Shown here piece by piece: positions 1-8,129 of a stretch of 64,000 nt of DNA (position 1 is its first letter; the number at the start of each line of letters is the position of its first letter). The stretch is from JALONH01 sp046329235 (GTDB lineage Bacteria; Bacteroidota; Bacteroidia; Cytophagales; Cytophagaceae): NCBI GenBank assembly GCA_046329235.1, contig JAXLVA010000001.1:2914001-2978000 (forward strand), in the 5' to 3' direction. The translations under genes and the position numbers were made by a program. The notes beneath the pieces are model-generated. The model saw nothing but the letters and a program-made list of their open reading frames with translations. It did not search any database and was not told the DNA's origin.

Positions 1-73
1 TATGATCTTTTAGTTTGATTACTTCCTTAATATCATCACAACCGCATACACGGCATACTGTCACTGCATTCAT
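1..73 (-). CDS. N-terminal fragment of a probable SAM-dependent methyltransferase with zinc-binding N-terminus
   Basis: Only the first 24 codons lie in the window; the gene runs off the left edge. The fragment begins MNAVTVCRVCGCDDIKEVIK and holds a Cys-x2-Cys-x-Cys cluster (Cys7, Cys10, Cys12). Such an N-terminus is typical of the small zinc-binding domain in front of class I SAM-dependent methyltransferases. The ATG lies 3 bp after the mnmG stop codon, so the two genes are almost certainly co-transcribed. In other Bacteroidota a class I methyltransferase commonly follows mnmG, which supports the call. The catalytic domain is out of view, so the function is an inference. Confidence 0.5.
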   Translation of the reverse strand, partial: MNAVTVCRVCGCDDIKEVIKLKDH

Positions 74-76
74 TTA

Positions 77-1942
77 TTATCTTCCCAGGTAAATCATTAA
101 AATAGAAATATCAGATGGATTCACTCCACTGATGCGAGAGGCTTGACCTAATGTTTGAGGTTTGATGCGTTTTAATTTCTCTCGAGCTTCAATGGATAAA
201 GTTGGAATCGAATCGTAATTGAAGTTCGGATTCAAGTTTAGATTCTCTAAGGCTAACATCTTTTTAGCCATCTGTTCTTCCTTATCAATATAGTCTCTAT
301 ACTTTACTTCGATCAAAGCTTGCTCTATCATTTCCGGTTCAAAGGCATCTACCGTTTGTTTGATTTCAGGAATTGCTTCCATGAAATGATGTAGAGTTAC
401 AGTAGGTCTTTTTAGTAAATTATATAAACCATTTCTTTCACGAATAGGTGCTGAGTCGTTTGCTTCTAATACCGGATTAACTACATCCGGATTGATTCGA
501 ATCTCTTTTATTTTCTCTAGTAACTCTTGTGCACCTTTTACCTTCTTCTGCATAGCATCTAATCTATCTTGAGATGCTAATCCTATTTTGTGTCCTAAAC
601 CGGTTAAGCGTATATCAGCATTATCTTGTCGTAATAAGATGCGATACTCCGCTCTGGAGGTAAACATACGATAAGGTTCTTCGGTACCTTTATTAACTAA
701 ATCATCTATCAATACTCCGATATAAGCTTCGGATCTTTTCAGAACTACCGGTTCTAGTTCATGGGCATTTCTATGGGCATTGATACCTGCCATTAGACCT
801 TGGCAAGCGGCCTCTTCATACCCTGTAGTACCGTTAATCTGTCCGGCAAAGAATAGATTCTTTACCAACTTCGTTTCTAGAGTTAAATCTAACTGTGTAG
901 GTGGGAAGAAATCGTATTCAATGGCATAACCCGGACGGTACATGCGTACGTTTTCAAACCCTGGTATTTTACTGATAGCTTTATATTGAATATCCTCCGG
1001 TAAGGAAGTACTGAATCCGTTGACATAAATTTCTACTGTATCCCATCCTTCCGGTTCTACGAATATCTGGTGACGTTCCTTATCGGCAAATCGATTGATC
1101 TTATCTTCAACTGAAGGGCAATATCTAGGTCCAAGACCTTTGATTCTACCCGTAAACATAGGTGAACGGTCAAACCCTTCTTTCAGGGTTTCATGTACTG
1201 CCTGGTTGGTATAAGTAATGAAACAAGAACGTTGTTTAGTCAGCGGTTTAGTTTCGGAGGAATATGAGAACTTCTCCGGGTTTTCATCCCCTGATTGTTC
1301 TTCCATTTTGGAGTAATCTAAAGAACGGCCATCCACTCTAGGAGGAGTACCTGTTTTCATTCTACCTGCTTCAAAACCTAATTCGATGAGCTGTTCGGTT
1401 ATCCCTGTAGCTGCTTTCTCCCCTGTTCTACCTCCACCGAATTGCTTTTGACCTATATGAATGATACCATTTAGGAAAGTACCATTAGTAAGTACTACTG
1501 CCTTAGCTTTAATCTCTAATCCTAATCCGGTACGAACGCCGGCTATTCTACCATCTTTAACTAGTAGTCCGCTGACCATTTCCTGCCACATATCCAGATT
1601 AGGGATACGTTCTAGGGATAAGCGCCATTCCCAAGCGAATAACATACGGTCAGACTGCGCACGAGGGCTCCACATAGCAGGACCTTTAGAACGGTTAAGC
1701 ATTCTAAACTGAACCATACTTTTATCGGTAATAATACCTGACATACCCCCTAGGGCATCTACTTCACGTACTATTTGTCCTTTAGCTACACCCCCCATAG
1801 CAGGGTTACAGCTCATTTGAGCTATGGTTTGCATGTTCATAGTACAAAGCAGTACACGCGAGCCCATATTGGCTGCTGCAGCGGCTGCTTCACATCCGGC
1901 ATGACCGGCACCTACTACGATAACATCATATTCTGGAAACAT
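77..1942 (-). CDS. mnmG: tRNA uridine-5-carboxymethylaminomethyl(34) synthesis enzyme MnmG (GidA)
   Basis: FAD-dependent partner of MnmE that installs the carboxymethylaminomethyl group at U34 of certain tRNAs, in the cytoplasm. The 621 residues match the usual family length. The FAD-binding Rossmann motif VVGAGHAGCEAA is at residues 9-20. The family signatures GGVAKGQIVREVDALGG, TGTFLNG-type and FAGQINGTTGYEEAACQG follow in the expected order, and the C-terminus has the helical MnmE/tRNA-binding domain (GQASRISGVNPSDISIL). A parS-type 16-mer (1951-1966) sits 9-24 bp upstream of the start, so ParB binding could influence transcription. A methyltransferase gene follows after 3 bp. Identification is secure. 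Confidence 0.98.
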   Translation of the reverse strand: MFPEYDVIVVGAGHAGCEAAAAAANMGSRVLLCTMNMQTIAQMSCNPAMGGVAKGQIVREVDALGGMSGIITDKSMVQFRMLNRSKGPAMWSPRAQSDRMLFAWEWRLSLERIPNLDMWQEMVSGLLVKDGRIAGVRTGLGLEIKAKAVVLTNGTFLNGIIHIGQKQFGGGRTGEKAATGITEQLIELGFEAGRMKTGTPPRVDGRSLDYSKMEEQSGDENPEKFSYSSETKPLTKQRSCFITYTNQAVHETLKEGFDRSPMFTGRIKGLGPRYCPSVEDKINRFADKERHQIFVEPEGWDTVEIYVNGFSTSLPEDIQYKAISKIPGFENVRMYRPGYAIEYDFFPPTQLDLTLETKLVKNLFFAGQINGTTGYEEAACQGLMAGINAHRNAHELEPVVLKRSEAYIGVLIDDLVNKGTEEPYRMFTSRAEYRILLRQDNADIRLTGLGHKIGLASQDRLDAMQKKVKGAQELLEKIKEIRINPDVVNPVLEANDSAPIRERNGLYNLLKRPTVTLHHFMEAIPEIKQTVDAFEPEMIEQALIEVKYRDYIDKEEQMAKKMLALENLNLNPNFNYDSIPTLSIEAREKLKRIKPQTLGQASRISGVNPSDISILMIYLGR

Positions 1943-1950
1943 AGGTTGAT

Positions 1951-1966
1951 TGTTCCACGTGGAACG
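1951..1966. promoter_or_regulatory. parS-type site 1
   Basis: TGTTCCACGTGGAACG matches the conserved parS consensus TGTTNCACGTGNAACA at all but the last base; the inner 14 bp (1952-1965) form a perfect palindrome. It lies just upstream of mnmG and is the first of five such sites. ParB binding is inferred from the family consensus. Confidence 0.85.
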
Positions 1967-2079
1967 TCTTAATAATATATCGAAACAAAGATAGGAACTT
2001 AATGGGGAATTATGAGTTATGAGTTATGAATTATGAAGGCGGAATAGCGTTAGGCTTTGGGTTAAATGGGAGAAAAGGA

Positions 2080-2095
2080 CGTTCCACGTGGAACA
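2080..2095. promoter_or_regulatory. parS-type site 2
   Basis: CGTTCCACGTGGAACA matches the parS consensus except at the first base and contains a perfect 14-bp palindrome (2081-2094). It lies in non-coding DNA, 129 bp from site 1. Confidence 0.85.
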
Positions 2096-2165
2096 TGGAA
2101 GGAAAGGCAAACTGGGAAGGGGTGAAATTGGAGTGTTTAAATGAAAGGGCTTTAGTATGGGTAGG

Positions 2166-2181
2166 AGTTTCACGTGGAACA
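2166..2181. promoter_or_regulatory. parS-type site 3
   Basis: AGTTTCACGTGGAACA matches the parS consensus at 15 of 16 positions, with TTTCAC on the left arm and GTGGAA on the right. Confidence 0.82.
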
Positions 2182-2238
2182 AGTATTTGAATGGAGAATG
2201 GGTGGAATGGTCTGCTAGAAGGTTTTGATTTGGTCAGA

Positions 2239-2254
2239 TGTTTCACGTGGAACC
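2239..2254. promoter_or_regulatory. parS-type site 4
   Basis: TGTTTCACGTGGAACC matches the parS consensus at 15 of 16 positions. It is 73 bp from site 3. Confidence 0.82.
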
Positions 2255-2392
2255 TAAAGGTTTAATCTTTTAGTTAGGTTAGAAGGGAATAAAGCCTTCC
2301 GTAAAGGGTTTTCCCTTTCAAGCTATTTTGAATAGACCATAATCCAGTCTTTGGGGTGAATTCACCATTTACCATTCACCATTCTATTACGA

Positions 2393-2408
2393 TGTTTCAC
2401 GTGGAACG
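2393..2408. promoter_or_regulatory. parS-type site 5
   Basis: TGTTTCACGTGGAACG matches the parS consensus at 15 of 16 positions. It is the last strong site of the cluster. Weaker partial matches occur at 6511-6526 and 7036-7051 inside the DUF4175 gene. Confidence 0.82.
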
Positions 2409-2809
2409 TAGAGGATTAGTCTAATAGATAAGATCAGGATAGAAGGGATTAAACTCTTTACGGAGGGTTTAATCTTTTAAGCCTTTCGGAATTAACCATA
2501 GTCTTTCCATTGGGGTAATTCACCATTCTTCAACGGGGGAACCCTTATGCCCCAAATTTTGTTATATAGATAGGGGGAGATATTCATCTCAGGAGGGAAA
2601 TCGTTCAACCAGCACCTCCCTTTACTCCAAGGGAACTCTATTCGGGTTCTTTTTCTAACCAATCAATTGTTTTAATAATTTACCCCTTCGGGGTGTATTA
2701 GCTATTTGCCCAGGGCTCAAAGCAGGGTATTCCTATTAAAAGATCTTTAAGGGAAAAAGGGAAGATTGATCTTTGGTGCTATATATTAACTTCCAACTAT
2801 AAAGAAAAT

Positions 2810-3525
2810 GTGTCGCCCCCTACGGGGCTGAACGCTTACCAGAATATATCATTGGGTAAACCCTACCCTCCAATATTGAACCCCTTCAGGGTTCCTTTTG
2901 ACCCTACCCTTTTCACTATTCATATTCTACCCCTTCGGGGTATTATTTAAGGGGGTAGTTTGCGGTCATCATTAACCCGCAAGGTTTTAAAACACCTTGT
3001 GGGTTTAATTAGAGATTTAAGATGAATTAGAGGAATATGAAAGCGAATGGAAAATGTATCGCCCCTACGGGGCTGAATACTTACCATAATAATATCATTG
3101 GGAAACCTTACACTCCAATATTGAACCCCTTCAGGGTTCCTTTTGACCCTACTCTTTTCTCTATTCCCTTCAGGGTATTATTTAAGAAGATAGTTTGCGG
3201 TCATCATTAACCCGCAAGGTTTTAAAACACCTTGTGGGTTTAATTAGAGATTTAAGATGAATTAGAGGAATATGAAAGCGATTGGAAAATGTATCGCCCC
3301 TACGGGGCTGAATACTTACCATAATAATATCATTGGGAAACCTTACACTCCAATATTGAACCCCTTCAGGGTTCCTTTTGACCCTACTCTTTTCTCTATT
3401 CCCTTCAGGGTATTATTTAAGGGGATAGTTTGCGGTCATCATTAACCCGCAAGGTTTTAAAATACCTTGTGGGTTTAATTAGAGATTTAAGATGAATTGG
3501 GGGAATATGAACGCGATTGGAAAAT
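2810..3525. repeat. Three tandem non-coding repeat units (246 + 235 + 235 bp)
   Basis: Units start at 2810, 3056 and 3291 with the word TCGCCCC(C)TACGGGGCTGAA. Each carries, in order, AATATTGAACCCCTTCAGGG, a CCCTTCAGGGTATTATTTAA-like word, GTTTGCGGTCATCATTAACC, and a hairpin arm pair AACCCGCAAGGT / ACCTTGTGGGTT. Units 2 and 3 are the same length and nearly identical; unit 1 is 11 bp longer and more diverged. A fourth unit starts at 3526 and decays at once. Many internal short palindromes could form stems. No reading frame is conserved. Confidence 0.9.
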
Positions 3526-3677
3526 GCAACACCTTTATGGGACTAAATGAATGGTGAATGGCAATGAGCTCAATTGTATCCCCTGGCTCCCCCCTGCTTT
3601 CAGCCTTCGGTATTAAGCTAGGGTATAAAACAACAAAAGGAACACACCTGCTCCCCTCTTTAAACTAACTATAAACT

Positions 3678-3709
3678 AAAAAAGCCCCGAATCATCTCCG
3701 AGGCCTTTT
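3678..3709 (-). terminator. Rho-independent terminator downstream of ybeY
   Basis: Read on the minus strand, GCCTCG and CGGGGC pair with one mismatch around a 9-nt loop and are followed by a run of T. It lies 26-57 bp past the ybeY stop and would end the DUF4175-HATPase-ybeY transcript. Confidence 0.7.
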
Positions 3710-3734
3710 ATTTATCTCTGCCCAGCTTTGAGCC

Positions 3735-4175
3735 CTAAGCCTTCGGCTTCAACAGCTTCAACGCTTCCTCTTCCTTCACACGCATCTTCTTAGCGTCTTT
3801 AGGAGTCTTGTCTTTGTAACCAGTCAGGTGTAGGACGCCATGGGCTAATACGCGGTGTAGTTCCTGCTTAAACGTGGAACCTTCCGTTTTGGCATTATCC
3901 TTTACGCGGTCTATGCTGATAAAAATATCACCTTCTATCTTTCCTTTCACCTCGCTTTGGTCAAACGTGATGATGTCGGTATAATAGTCGTGATCTAAGA
4001 AGTCTTTATTGATTTGAAGTAAATACTCATCGGAGCAAAAAATGTAATTCAATCCTACGATAGAGAAGCCTTCCTTTTTAGCTACCTTCTTTAACCAAGT
4101 ACGAACAATCGTTCTATCTTTTAATTGAAAGGTAGTATCCTCGTGAAAGAATAATATGGAGCTATCCTTGGCCAA
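3735..4175 (-). CDS. ybeY: rRNA maturation RNase YbeY
   Basis: Zinc-dependent endoribonuclease needed for 16S rRNA 3' maturation and ribosome quality control. The protein has 146 residues, a normal length. The metal-binding motif reads HGVLHLTGYKDKT: two of the usual three histidines are present and the third is replaced by Asp, a variant I associate with Bacteroidota YbeY. The middle of the protein shows the family block YYTDIITFDQ. The gene starts 3 bp after the stop of the HATPase gene, so they are coupled. The last codons (KLLKPKA and stop) are written in an AAGCCGAAGGCTTAG word that recurs in non-coding DNA of this window, so a dispersed repeat seems to supply the C-terminus and the stop codon. 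Confidence 0.93.
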   Translation of the reverse strand: MAKDSSILFFHEDTTFQLKDRTIVRTWLKKVAKKEGFSIVGLNYIFCSDEYLLQINKDFLDHDYYTDIITFDQSEVKGKIEGDIFISIDRVKDNAKTEGSTFKQELHRVLAHGVLHLTGYKDKTPKDAKKMRVKEEEALKLLKPKA

Positions 4176-4178
4176 GGA

Positions 4179-4589
4179 TTATTGGAAGTAGAAGGTTAAT
4201 TCTACAATGCGGCCGTTGTCTGAAAACTTCACCTCATCACAAAGATGTTTCATTAAGAAGATTCCTCTTCCGCCTACTTTATCAATGTTTTCAGGGGCTG
4301 TAGGATCAGGCAAAGAATTAGGATCAAATCCAGGACCTTCATCCTGTACCGTAAAGATTAATGCGTTGTCATTGCTAACAGCAGTTAACGTTACGTTCTT
4401 ACTTTTGTCTTCTTTGTTGCCATGACGGATAGCGTTGTTTACCGATTCGGTAATCGCCACCATGATGTTTCCATAAATATCATCGTCGATGTTAAACTTA
4501 TCTTTAACATTGTCTATAAAACTTTCCACGATGCGGATGTTCTCCGTCATTGACGGGATTTGTATGCGTAACGATTCCATATGAAGCAA
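4179..4589 (-). CDS. Small HATPase-domain protein (RsbW-like anti-sigma/serine kinase fold)
   Basis: A stand-alone GHKL-type ATP-binding domain of 136 residues without a histidine-phosphotransfer part. Visible motifs are the N box ESVNNAIRHGN, the G1 box DEGPGFDP and the G2 box GGRGIFLMKHLCDEV. This is the architecture of RsbW/SpoIIAB-type anti-sigma kinases, but no cognate sigma-B or STAS gene is nearby, so the partner is unknown. The second Met (4580) may be the true start, as MESLRIQIPS is a better fit to family N-termini. It lies between DUF4175 and ybeY in a conserved Bacteroidota gene order, with 3 bp to ybeY. Confidence 0.85.
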   Translation of the reverse strand: MLHMESLRIQIPSMTENIRIVESFIDNVKDKFNIDDDIYGNIMVAITESVNNAIRHGNKEDKSKNVTLTAVSNDNALIFTVQDEGPGFDPNSLPDPTAPENIDKVGGRGIFLMKHLCDEVKFSDNGRIVELTFYFQ

Positions 4590-4666
4590 AACTTCTGCAA
4601 GTTATGGTAATGTGGTATAAATACAAAATAAGTTCAACTAAGTATCTAAAAAGTACTACGTGAAAC

Positions 4667-7600
4667 CTACTCTAATGTCTTAAAGTATTCCTCTACCTCC
4701 TGTTTGTAATAAGGAGTATAGGAAGGGGGTACTGTTTTAAGTAATTCTAATTGTCTTTCTTTCGCCTTTAGATATTTCTCTAGCGACGGCGGATACACTA
4801 CATTCTGCGGTTTGGCGTGCTGTGCTTCTCGACTATCATCCCAATCACGTTCTCGCACTGATTTTTCCGCTTCTAAAAGTCGCGTTAAAATTTCGCGTTG
4901 TCTGTTTATGGTTTCGTTACTTATATTTTTATTAACGAGATCGCGCTCGGTTTGTTCCATTAAATCTTTTAATTTCTTCAATTGCTCACTATTCCCCTGC
5001 CCTTGATCCTGCATCATCTTCTCTAATTCCTGTACCGCTTTGCGTAAGGCTTCTTGCTGTGCGGCAAGCTTGGCAAGCTCTTCAGAGAGTTGTTGTCCGC
5101 TGGCACCACTGTTTTTTAATTGCTCGATCTTCTGATTTAACTGCTGCTGCATCTTGCCCATATCCCCCGGCTTAGGTTTCGGTTGACCTTGTCCGCCCGG
5201 TTTAGGTTTGTTGCACTGCTTACCGCTGCTCATCATCATCTGCATGTTTTGCATGTCTTGCTGCATTTGCTTCAATACCTCACTTAACATCAAGGCTAAG
5301 TTGTTCATGGAAGTCATCGCATATTGCATATCGGAAACGGCCAACTCCGGACGTCTTACCTTCAGTTTCACCATTGACTCTTCCATGTAATTGTTCATGG
5401 CAAACAGTTCTTTGGTCACATAACTTTCAATCTGTGGAACACGTGCCGCCAAAGCCATCAAGGAATCTTTGATGATTTTGCTGTCTTCCTGTAGTTTTAA
5501 CTGCTGCTGAGATAAGGCTACATAACGAGGATCCGACTGGCTCATAGTCTTGAATTGACGCATTAATTCTTCTTCGGCGAAAGATAGATGTAACAGGTTA
5601 TCAAGAATTTGACGTAAATCATCGTAATTTTCTTCTGCCTGTGCCATCATGGATTGCTGTTGCATTTGCTGCATCTGCTCCTTCATTTCTTGCATTTTCT
5701 TGGCAGCATTTTTCTGAGCATCAGAGGCTTTCTTCTTTTGTTGTTCTTGTAATTGTTGAGACCCCTGCTTCATATCTTGTTGGATACTCTGCTGTTGGTC
5801 CTTCAAGCCATCCATATCTTGAGGATCTTGCATGTCTTGATTCAGGTCTTCCAACTGTTTCATTTGGTCACCAAACTCTTCAAACTCCTTATTTAATTGG
5901 TCCTGTTCTTTTTGTAATTGACTAGGATCCTGTTTGTTGTCTAATGACTTTTGGGATAATTCTTCCTGTTTCTTCTGTAGTTCTTCCAGCTGTTTGGTGG
6001 CCTGCTCCAACTCTTTGTTGAACTCCATTTGCTTGTACATTTCCAATGTACGGTCTAGTTCCTGCTTTAGATATTGATCGTCTTTGTTGATTTTCTTTAA
6101 TAATTCTTCCAGCTGATCTTTGTTAACATTCTGTTGAAGAAGCTTTTCTAATTCTTCCAGCTTCTTTTTCATGTCTTCATCCATCATTTTATCCAGCATC
6201 TTTTGGATTTGCTCCATCTGCTTAGCCAACTCCTCACTCACCGGATCAAACTTCTGTTGCTGCTTATTCAGCTGTTCCATCTCCTTGTTCAACTGCTCCA
6301 TGTTTTGTTGCAGCTGTTGGTGCTTCTGCACCATATCTTCTAAAGCCTTTTTATCTTGCCAGTTCAGGGTCTTTTTGGTGCGGATTTTCTCCTCTAGTTG
6401 ATTCATTTCCTTCTGAACCTGAGCCGCTTGCTTAGCTAATTGTTGGTAGGATTCCATAGCCGCCATACTCTGAGCTTGCAGCGCATCTTGTTGGTTGGCT
6501 TTGGTTGGAAGGTTCCACGTGAAGACTTCGGAAGTAGATTTCTTTGGTCCATTAACACCGTCGTTATCAAATACTTCAAAGAAATAACGGAGGCTGTAGC
6601 CTTCTTTTAATTCAATACTATCCAGGTTCCATTTGTAGTAGAACGACTGCGATTTAGAGTTGATTTGAACCGGCACACGACGTACTTGTTTGGTGACGGT
6701 TTGGCGGTTGGTGTTTTGAATTTCGTAGACAAATTGGAGTTTGGTTAATCCATAATCATCTGAAATAGAGCCTCCAAACTGAATATTTTGTTGTAAAACG
6801 GTGTCGCGAACCTCTTCCACTCCTATGCCCGGGAATTGGTCTTTTTGGATGGTGATGTTGTACCGAATCGGGTCGGATTGACCTTTATCGGCGCTAATCA
6901 TTTGAATGTGATAGGGTTCATTTTGCTTAAGTGTTCGTTTGAATTCGAAATCAGAGCCTGATTTTTTGGCTTCGAAGAAGGATTTATCGGTATCAGAAAA
7001 GCGAAGACTTAGCTGTTCGGCTTCTACGGCCTGGAAGTTCCACGTGGCTACGGTTCCTTCCGGCACGGTTAGATTTCCGATATTTCTAAGGACTTCTGTT
7101 GAACGGTTAAGATAAGCTGGGAATTGAAGTGTGATGTCAAAACTGCGAATATCAGGTTTGCTTCTTAAGGCAATGTGCTGATCTCCGGAGCGGAAGCCGG
7201 CGGCCTCGAATTCGAAAGTTAAATCTCGCTGGATATTGTGAAACGTGAAACTATACGTTCCGTTAGTTTCGGTGCGAAGTTTATGACGTTGGCCGTTGTA
7301 CCAGATATATGCTTCCTGCGGGAGTTCGTCGCCCACCAATTCGAGGTGGATATCCAGGTTTTGATTTCGGTAAGCAATTTCATTTTCGGCGCTCCATTTG
7401 AATAAAAACGGCGCCGGTGTGGAAAACTGCGTATTAAATCTAATTATACGGTCTGTGGACTCAGAAAATAAGCTTGGGAAGAAGAGTAATCCACTTATTA
7501 TCAACAATAATGGTGGAAGAACGAATCTAAAATATTTACGATTTTCTGATAGTTGTATCGCTGATGGAAAATCATACTTATTCAGCTCTTGTGCACGTTG

Positions 7601-7999
7601 CTGAATGGAGGCAATGACTAAGGCATTGGTACTTTTACTTTGCTCAGAAAGTTGAAGTGTATTTAGGAGCTTGTCTTTGATCTCCGGGAAGAACTTCCCG
7701 ATTTGAAGCGAAGCTTCTTCGTCGCTCAGTTGTTTGTGATTGTTCTTTAAATGAAATAAAGGAACAGCTACCCAGCTGATAAGAGTATAGAGTAGAGTGC
7801 CGCTTAATGCGATAAAGAAGAATAATCGGATACCGCTGTTAAAGCGTCCATAGTATTCCAGTAAAGTAAGGCTTAGATAAACGGAAGATACGAGACCTGC
7901 AGTAATGAGCAATCCTTTTAATAGGCGATTCAAGTAGTACTTTCGTTTGTACTGCTTAAGATTGCTTAGCAATGAATCATATAAATTATCTTCCTTCAT
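4667..7999 (-). CDS. DUF4175 family membrane-anchored coiled-coil protein
   Basis: A 1110-residue protein with two membrane segments near the N-terminus (about residues 30-50 and 60-80) and probably a third near 155-175. A beta-rich extracytoplasmic part (about 200-500) follows, then a very long Gln/Glu/Lys/Met-rich coiled coil (about 510-1060). This matches DUF4175 proteins, which are near 1100 residues in Bacteroidota and stand beside the HATPase and ybeY genes. The function is not established; the shape suggests a membrane-tethered structural or tethering protein. Two degenerate parS-like words (6511-6526, 7036-7051) lie inside the coding sequence. Glutamine-rich coding gives strongly biased base composition between about 5000 and 6500. 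Confidence 0.88.
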   Translation of the reverse strand: MKEDNLYDSLLSNLKQYKRKYYLNRLLKGLLITAGLVSSVYLSLTLLEYYGRFNSGIRLFFFIALSGTLLYTLISWVAVPLFHLKNNHKQLSDEEASLQIGKFFPEIKDKLLNTLQLSEQSKSTNALVIASIQQRAQELNKYDFPSAIQLSENRKYFRFVLPPLLLIISGLLFFPSLFSESTDRIIRFNTQFSTPAPFLFKWSAENEIAYRNQNLDIHLELVGDELPQEAYIWYNGQRHKLRTETNGTYSFTFHNIQRDLTFEFEAAGFRSGDQHIALRSKPDIRSFDITLQFPAYLNRSTEVLRNIGNLTVPEGTVATWNFQAVEAEQLSLRFSDTDKSFFEAKKSGSDFEFKRTLKQNEPYHIQMISADKGQSDPIRYNITIQKDQFPGIGVEEVRDTVLQQNIQFGGSISDDYGLTKLQFVYEIQNTNRQTVTKQVRRVPVQINSKSQSFYYKWNLDSIELKEGYSLRYFFEVFDNDGVNGPKKSTSEVFTWNLPTKANQQDALQAQSMAAMESYQQLAKQAAQVQKEMNQLEEKIRTKKTLNWQDKKALEDMVQKHQQLQQNMEQLNKEMEQLNKQQQKFDPVSEELAKQMEQIQKMLDKMMDEDMKKKLEELEKLLQQNVNKDQLEELLKKINKDDQYLKQELDRTLEMYKQMEFNKELEQATKQLEELQKKQEELSQKSLDNKQDPSQLQKEQDQLNKEFEEFGDQMKQLEDLNQDMQDPQDMDGLKDQQQSIQQDMKQGSQQLQEQQKKKASDAQKNAAKKMQEMKEQMQQMQQQSMMAQAEENYDDLRQILDNLLHLSFAEEELMRQFKTMSQSDPRYVALSQQQLKLQEDSKIIKDSLMALAARVPQIESYVTKELFAMNNYMEESMVKLKVRRPELAVSDMQYAMTSMNNLALMLSEVLKQMQQDMQNMQMMMSSGKQCNKPKPGGQGQPKPKPGDMGKMQQQLNQKIEQLKNSGASGQQLSEELAKLAAQQEALRKAVQELEKMMQDQGQGNSEQLKKLKDLMEQTERDLVNKNISNETINRQREILTRLLEAEKSVRERDWDDSREAQHAKPQNVVYPPSLEKYLKAKERQLELLKTVPPSYTPYYKQEVEEYFKTLE

Positions 8000-8040
8000 A
8001 GGGTTAGTAAGCTATGAATACAAAAACGCTAAATGGAGAA

Positions 8041-8079
8041 AAACCCGTATATGTTTTATTAAGAACACATACGGGTTTT
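8041..8079. terminator. Bidirectional terminator-like hairpin
   Basis: AAACCCGTATATGT and ACACATACGGGTTTT form a stem with A and T runs on its two sides. It lies between the peptide-binding lipoprotein gene (stop at 8130, minus strand) and DUF4175, and would terminate the lipoprotein transcript. Confidence 0.75.
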
Positions 8080-8129
8080 AGAACGTTCGTTAACTTAAAT
8101 GCTGCAAGGGCAACATTAAGTAACTATAA

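Larger units (their letters stand above)
1967..3734. other. 1.8 kb non-coding region rich in parS sites and repeats
   Basis: No convincing gene is seen between mnmG and ybeY. From left to right it holds ATGAGTTATGA-type degenerate repeats (about 2010-2037), four further parS-type sites, ATTCACCATT repeats (about 2362-2386), a GC-richer stretch with short palindromes such as CCCCTTCGGGG, three tandem 235-246 bp units (2810-3525), more GAATGGTGAATGG sequence and a terminator. A 71-codon frame on the minus strand across the parS sites is rejected because it is low complexity, lacks family features and simply spans the palindromes. In related genomes mnmG and ybeY are usually close together, so this segment looks like expanded or inserted DNA. 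Confidence 0.7.

Noticed and set aside
2031..2246. 71-codon minus-strand frame across the parS cluster
   Set aside because: Pro/Phe/Ser-rich translation with no family feature; it merely spans the parS palindromes and simple repeats.
2810..3525. Possible CRISPR array
   Set aside because: The units are 235-246 bp of continuous similarity with no short repeat/spacer alternation and no cas genes.
5000..6500. Low-complexity Gln-rich stretch as a repeat expansion or satellite
   Set aside because: It is explained by the glutamine-rich coiled coil of the DUF4175 protein; codons vary and the frame is intact.
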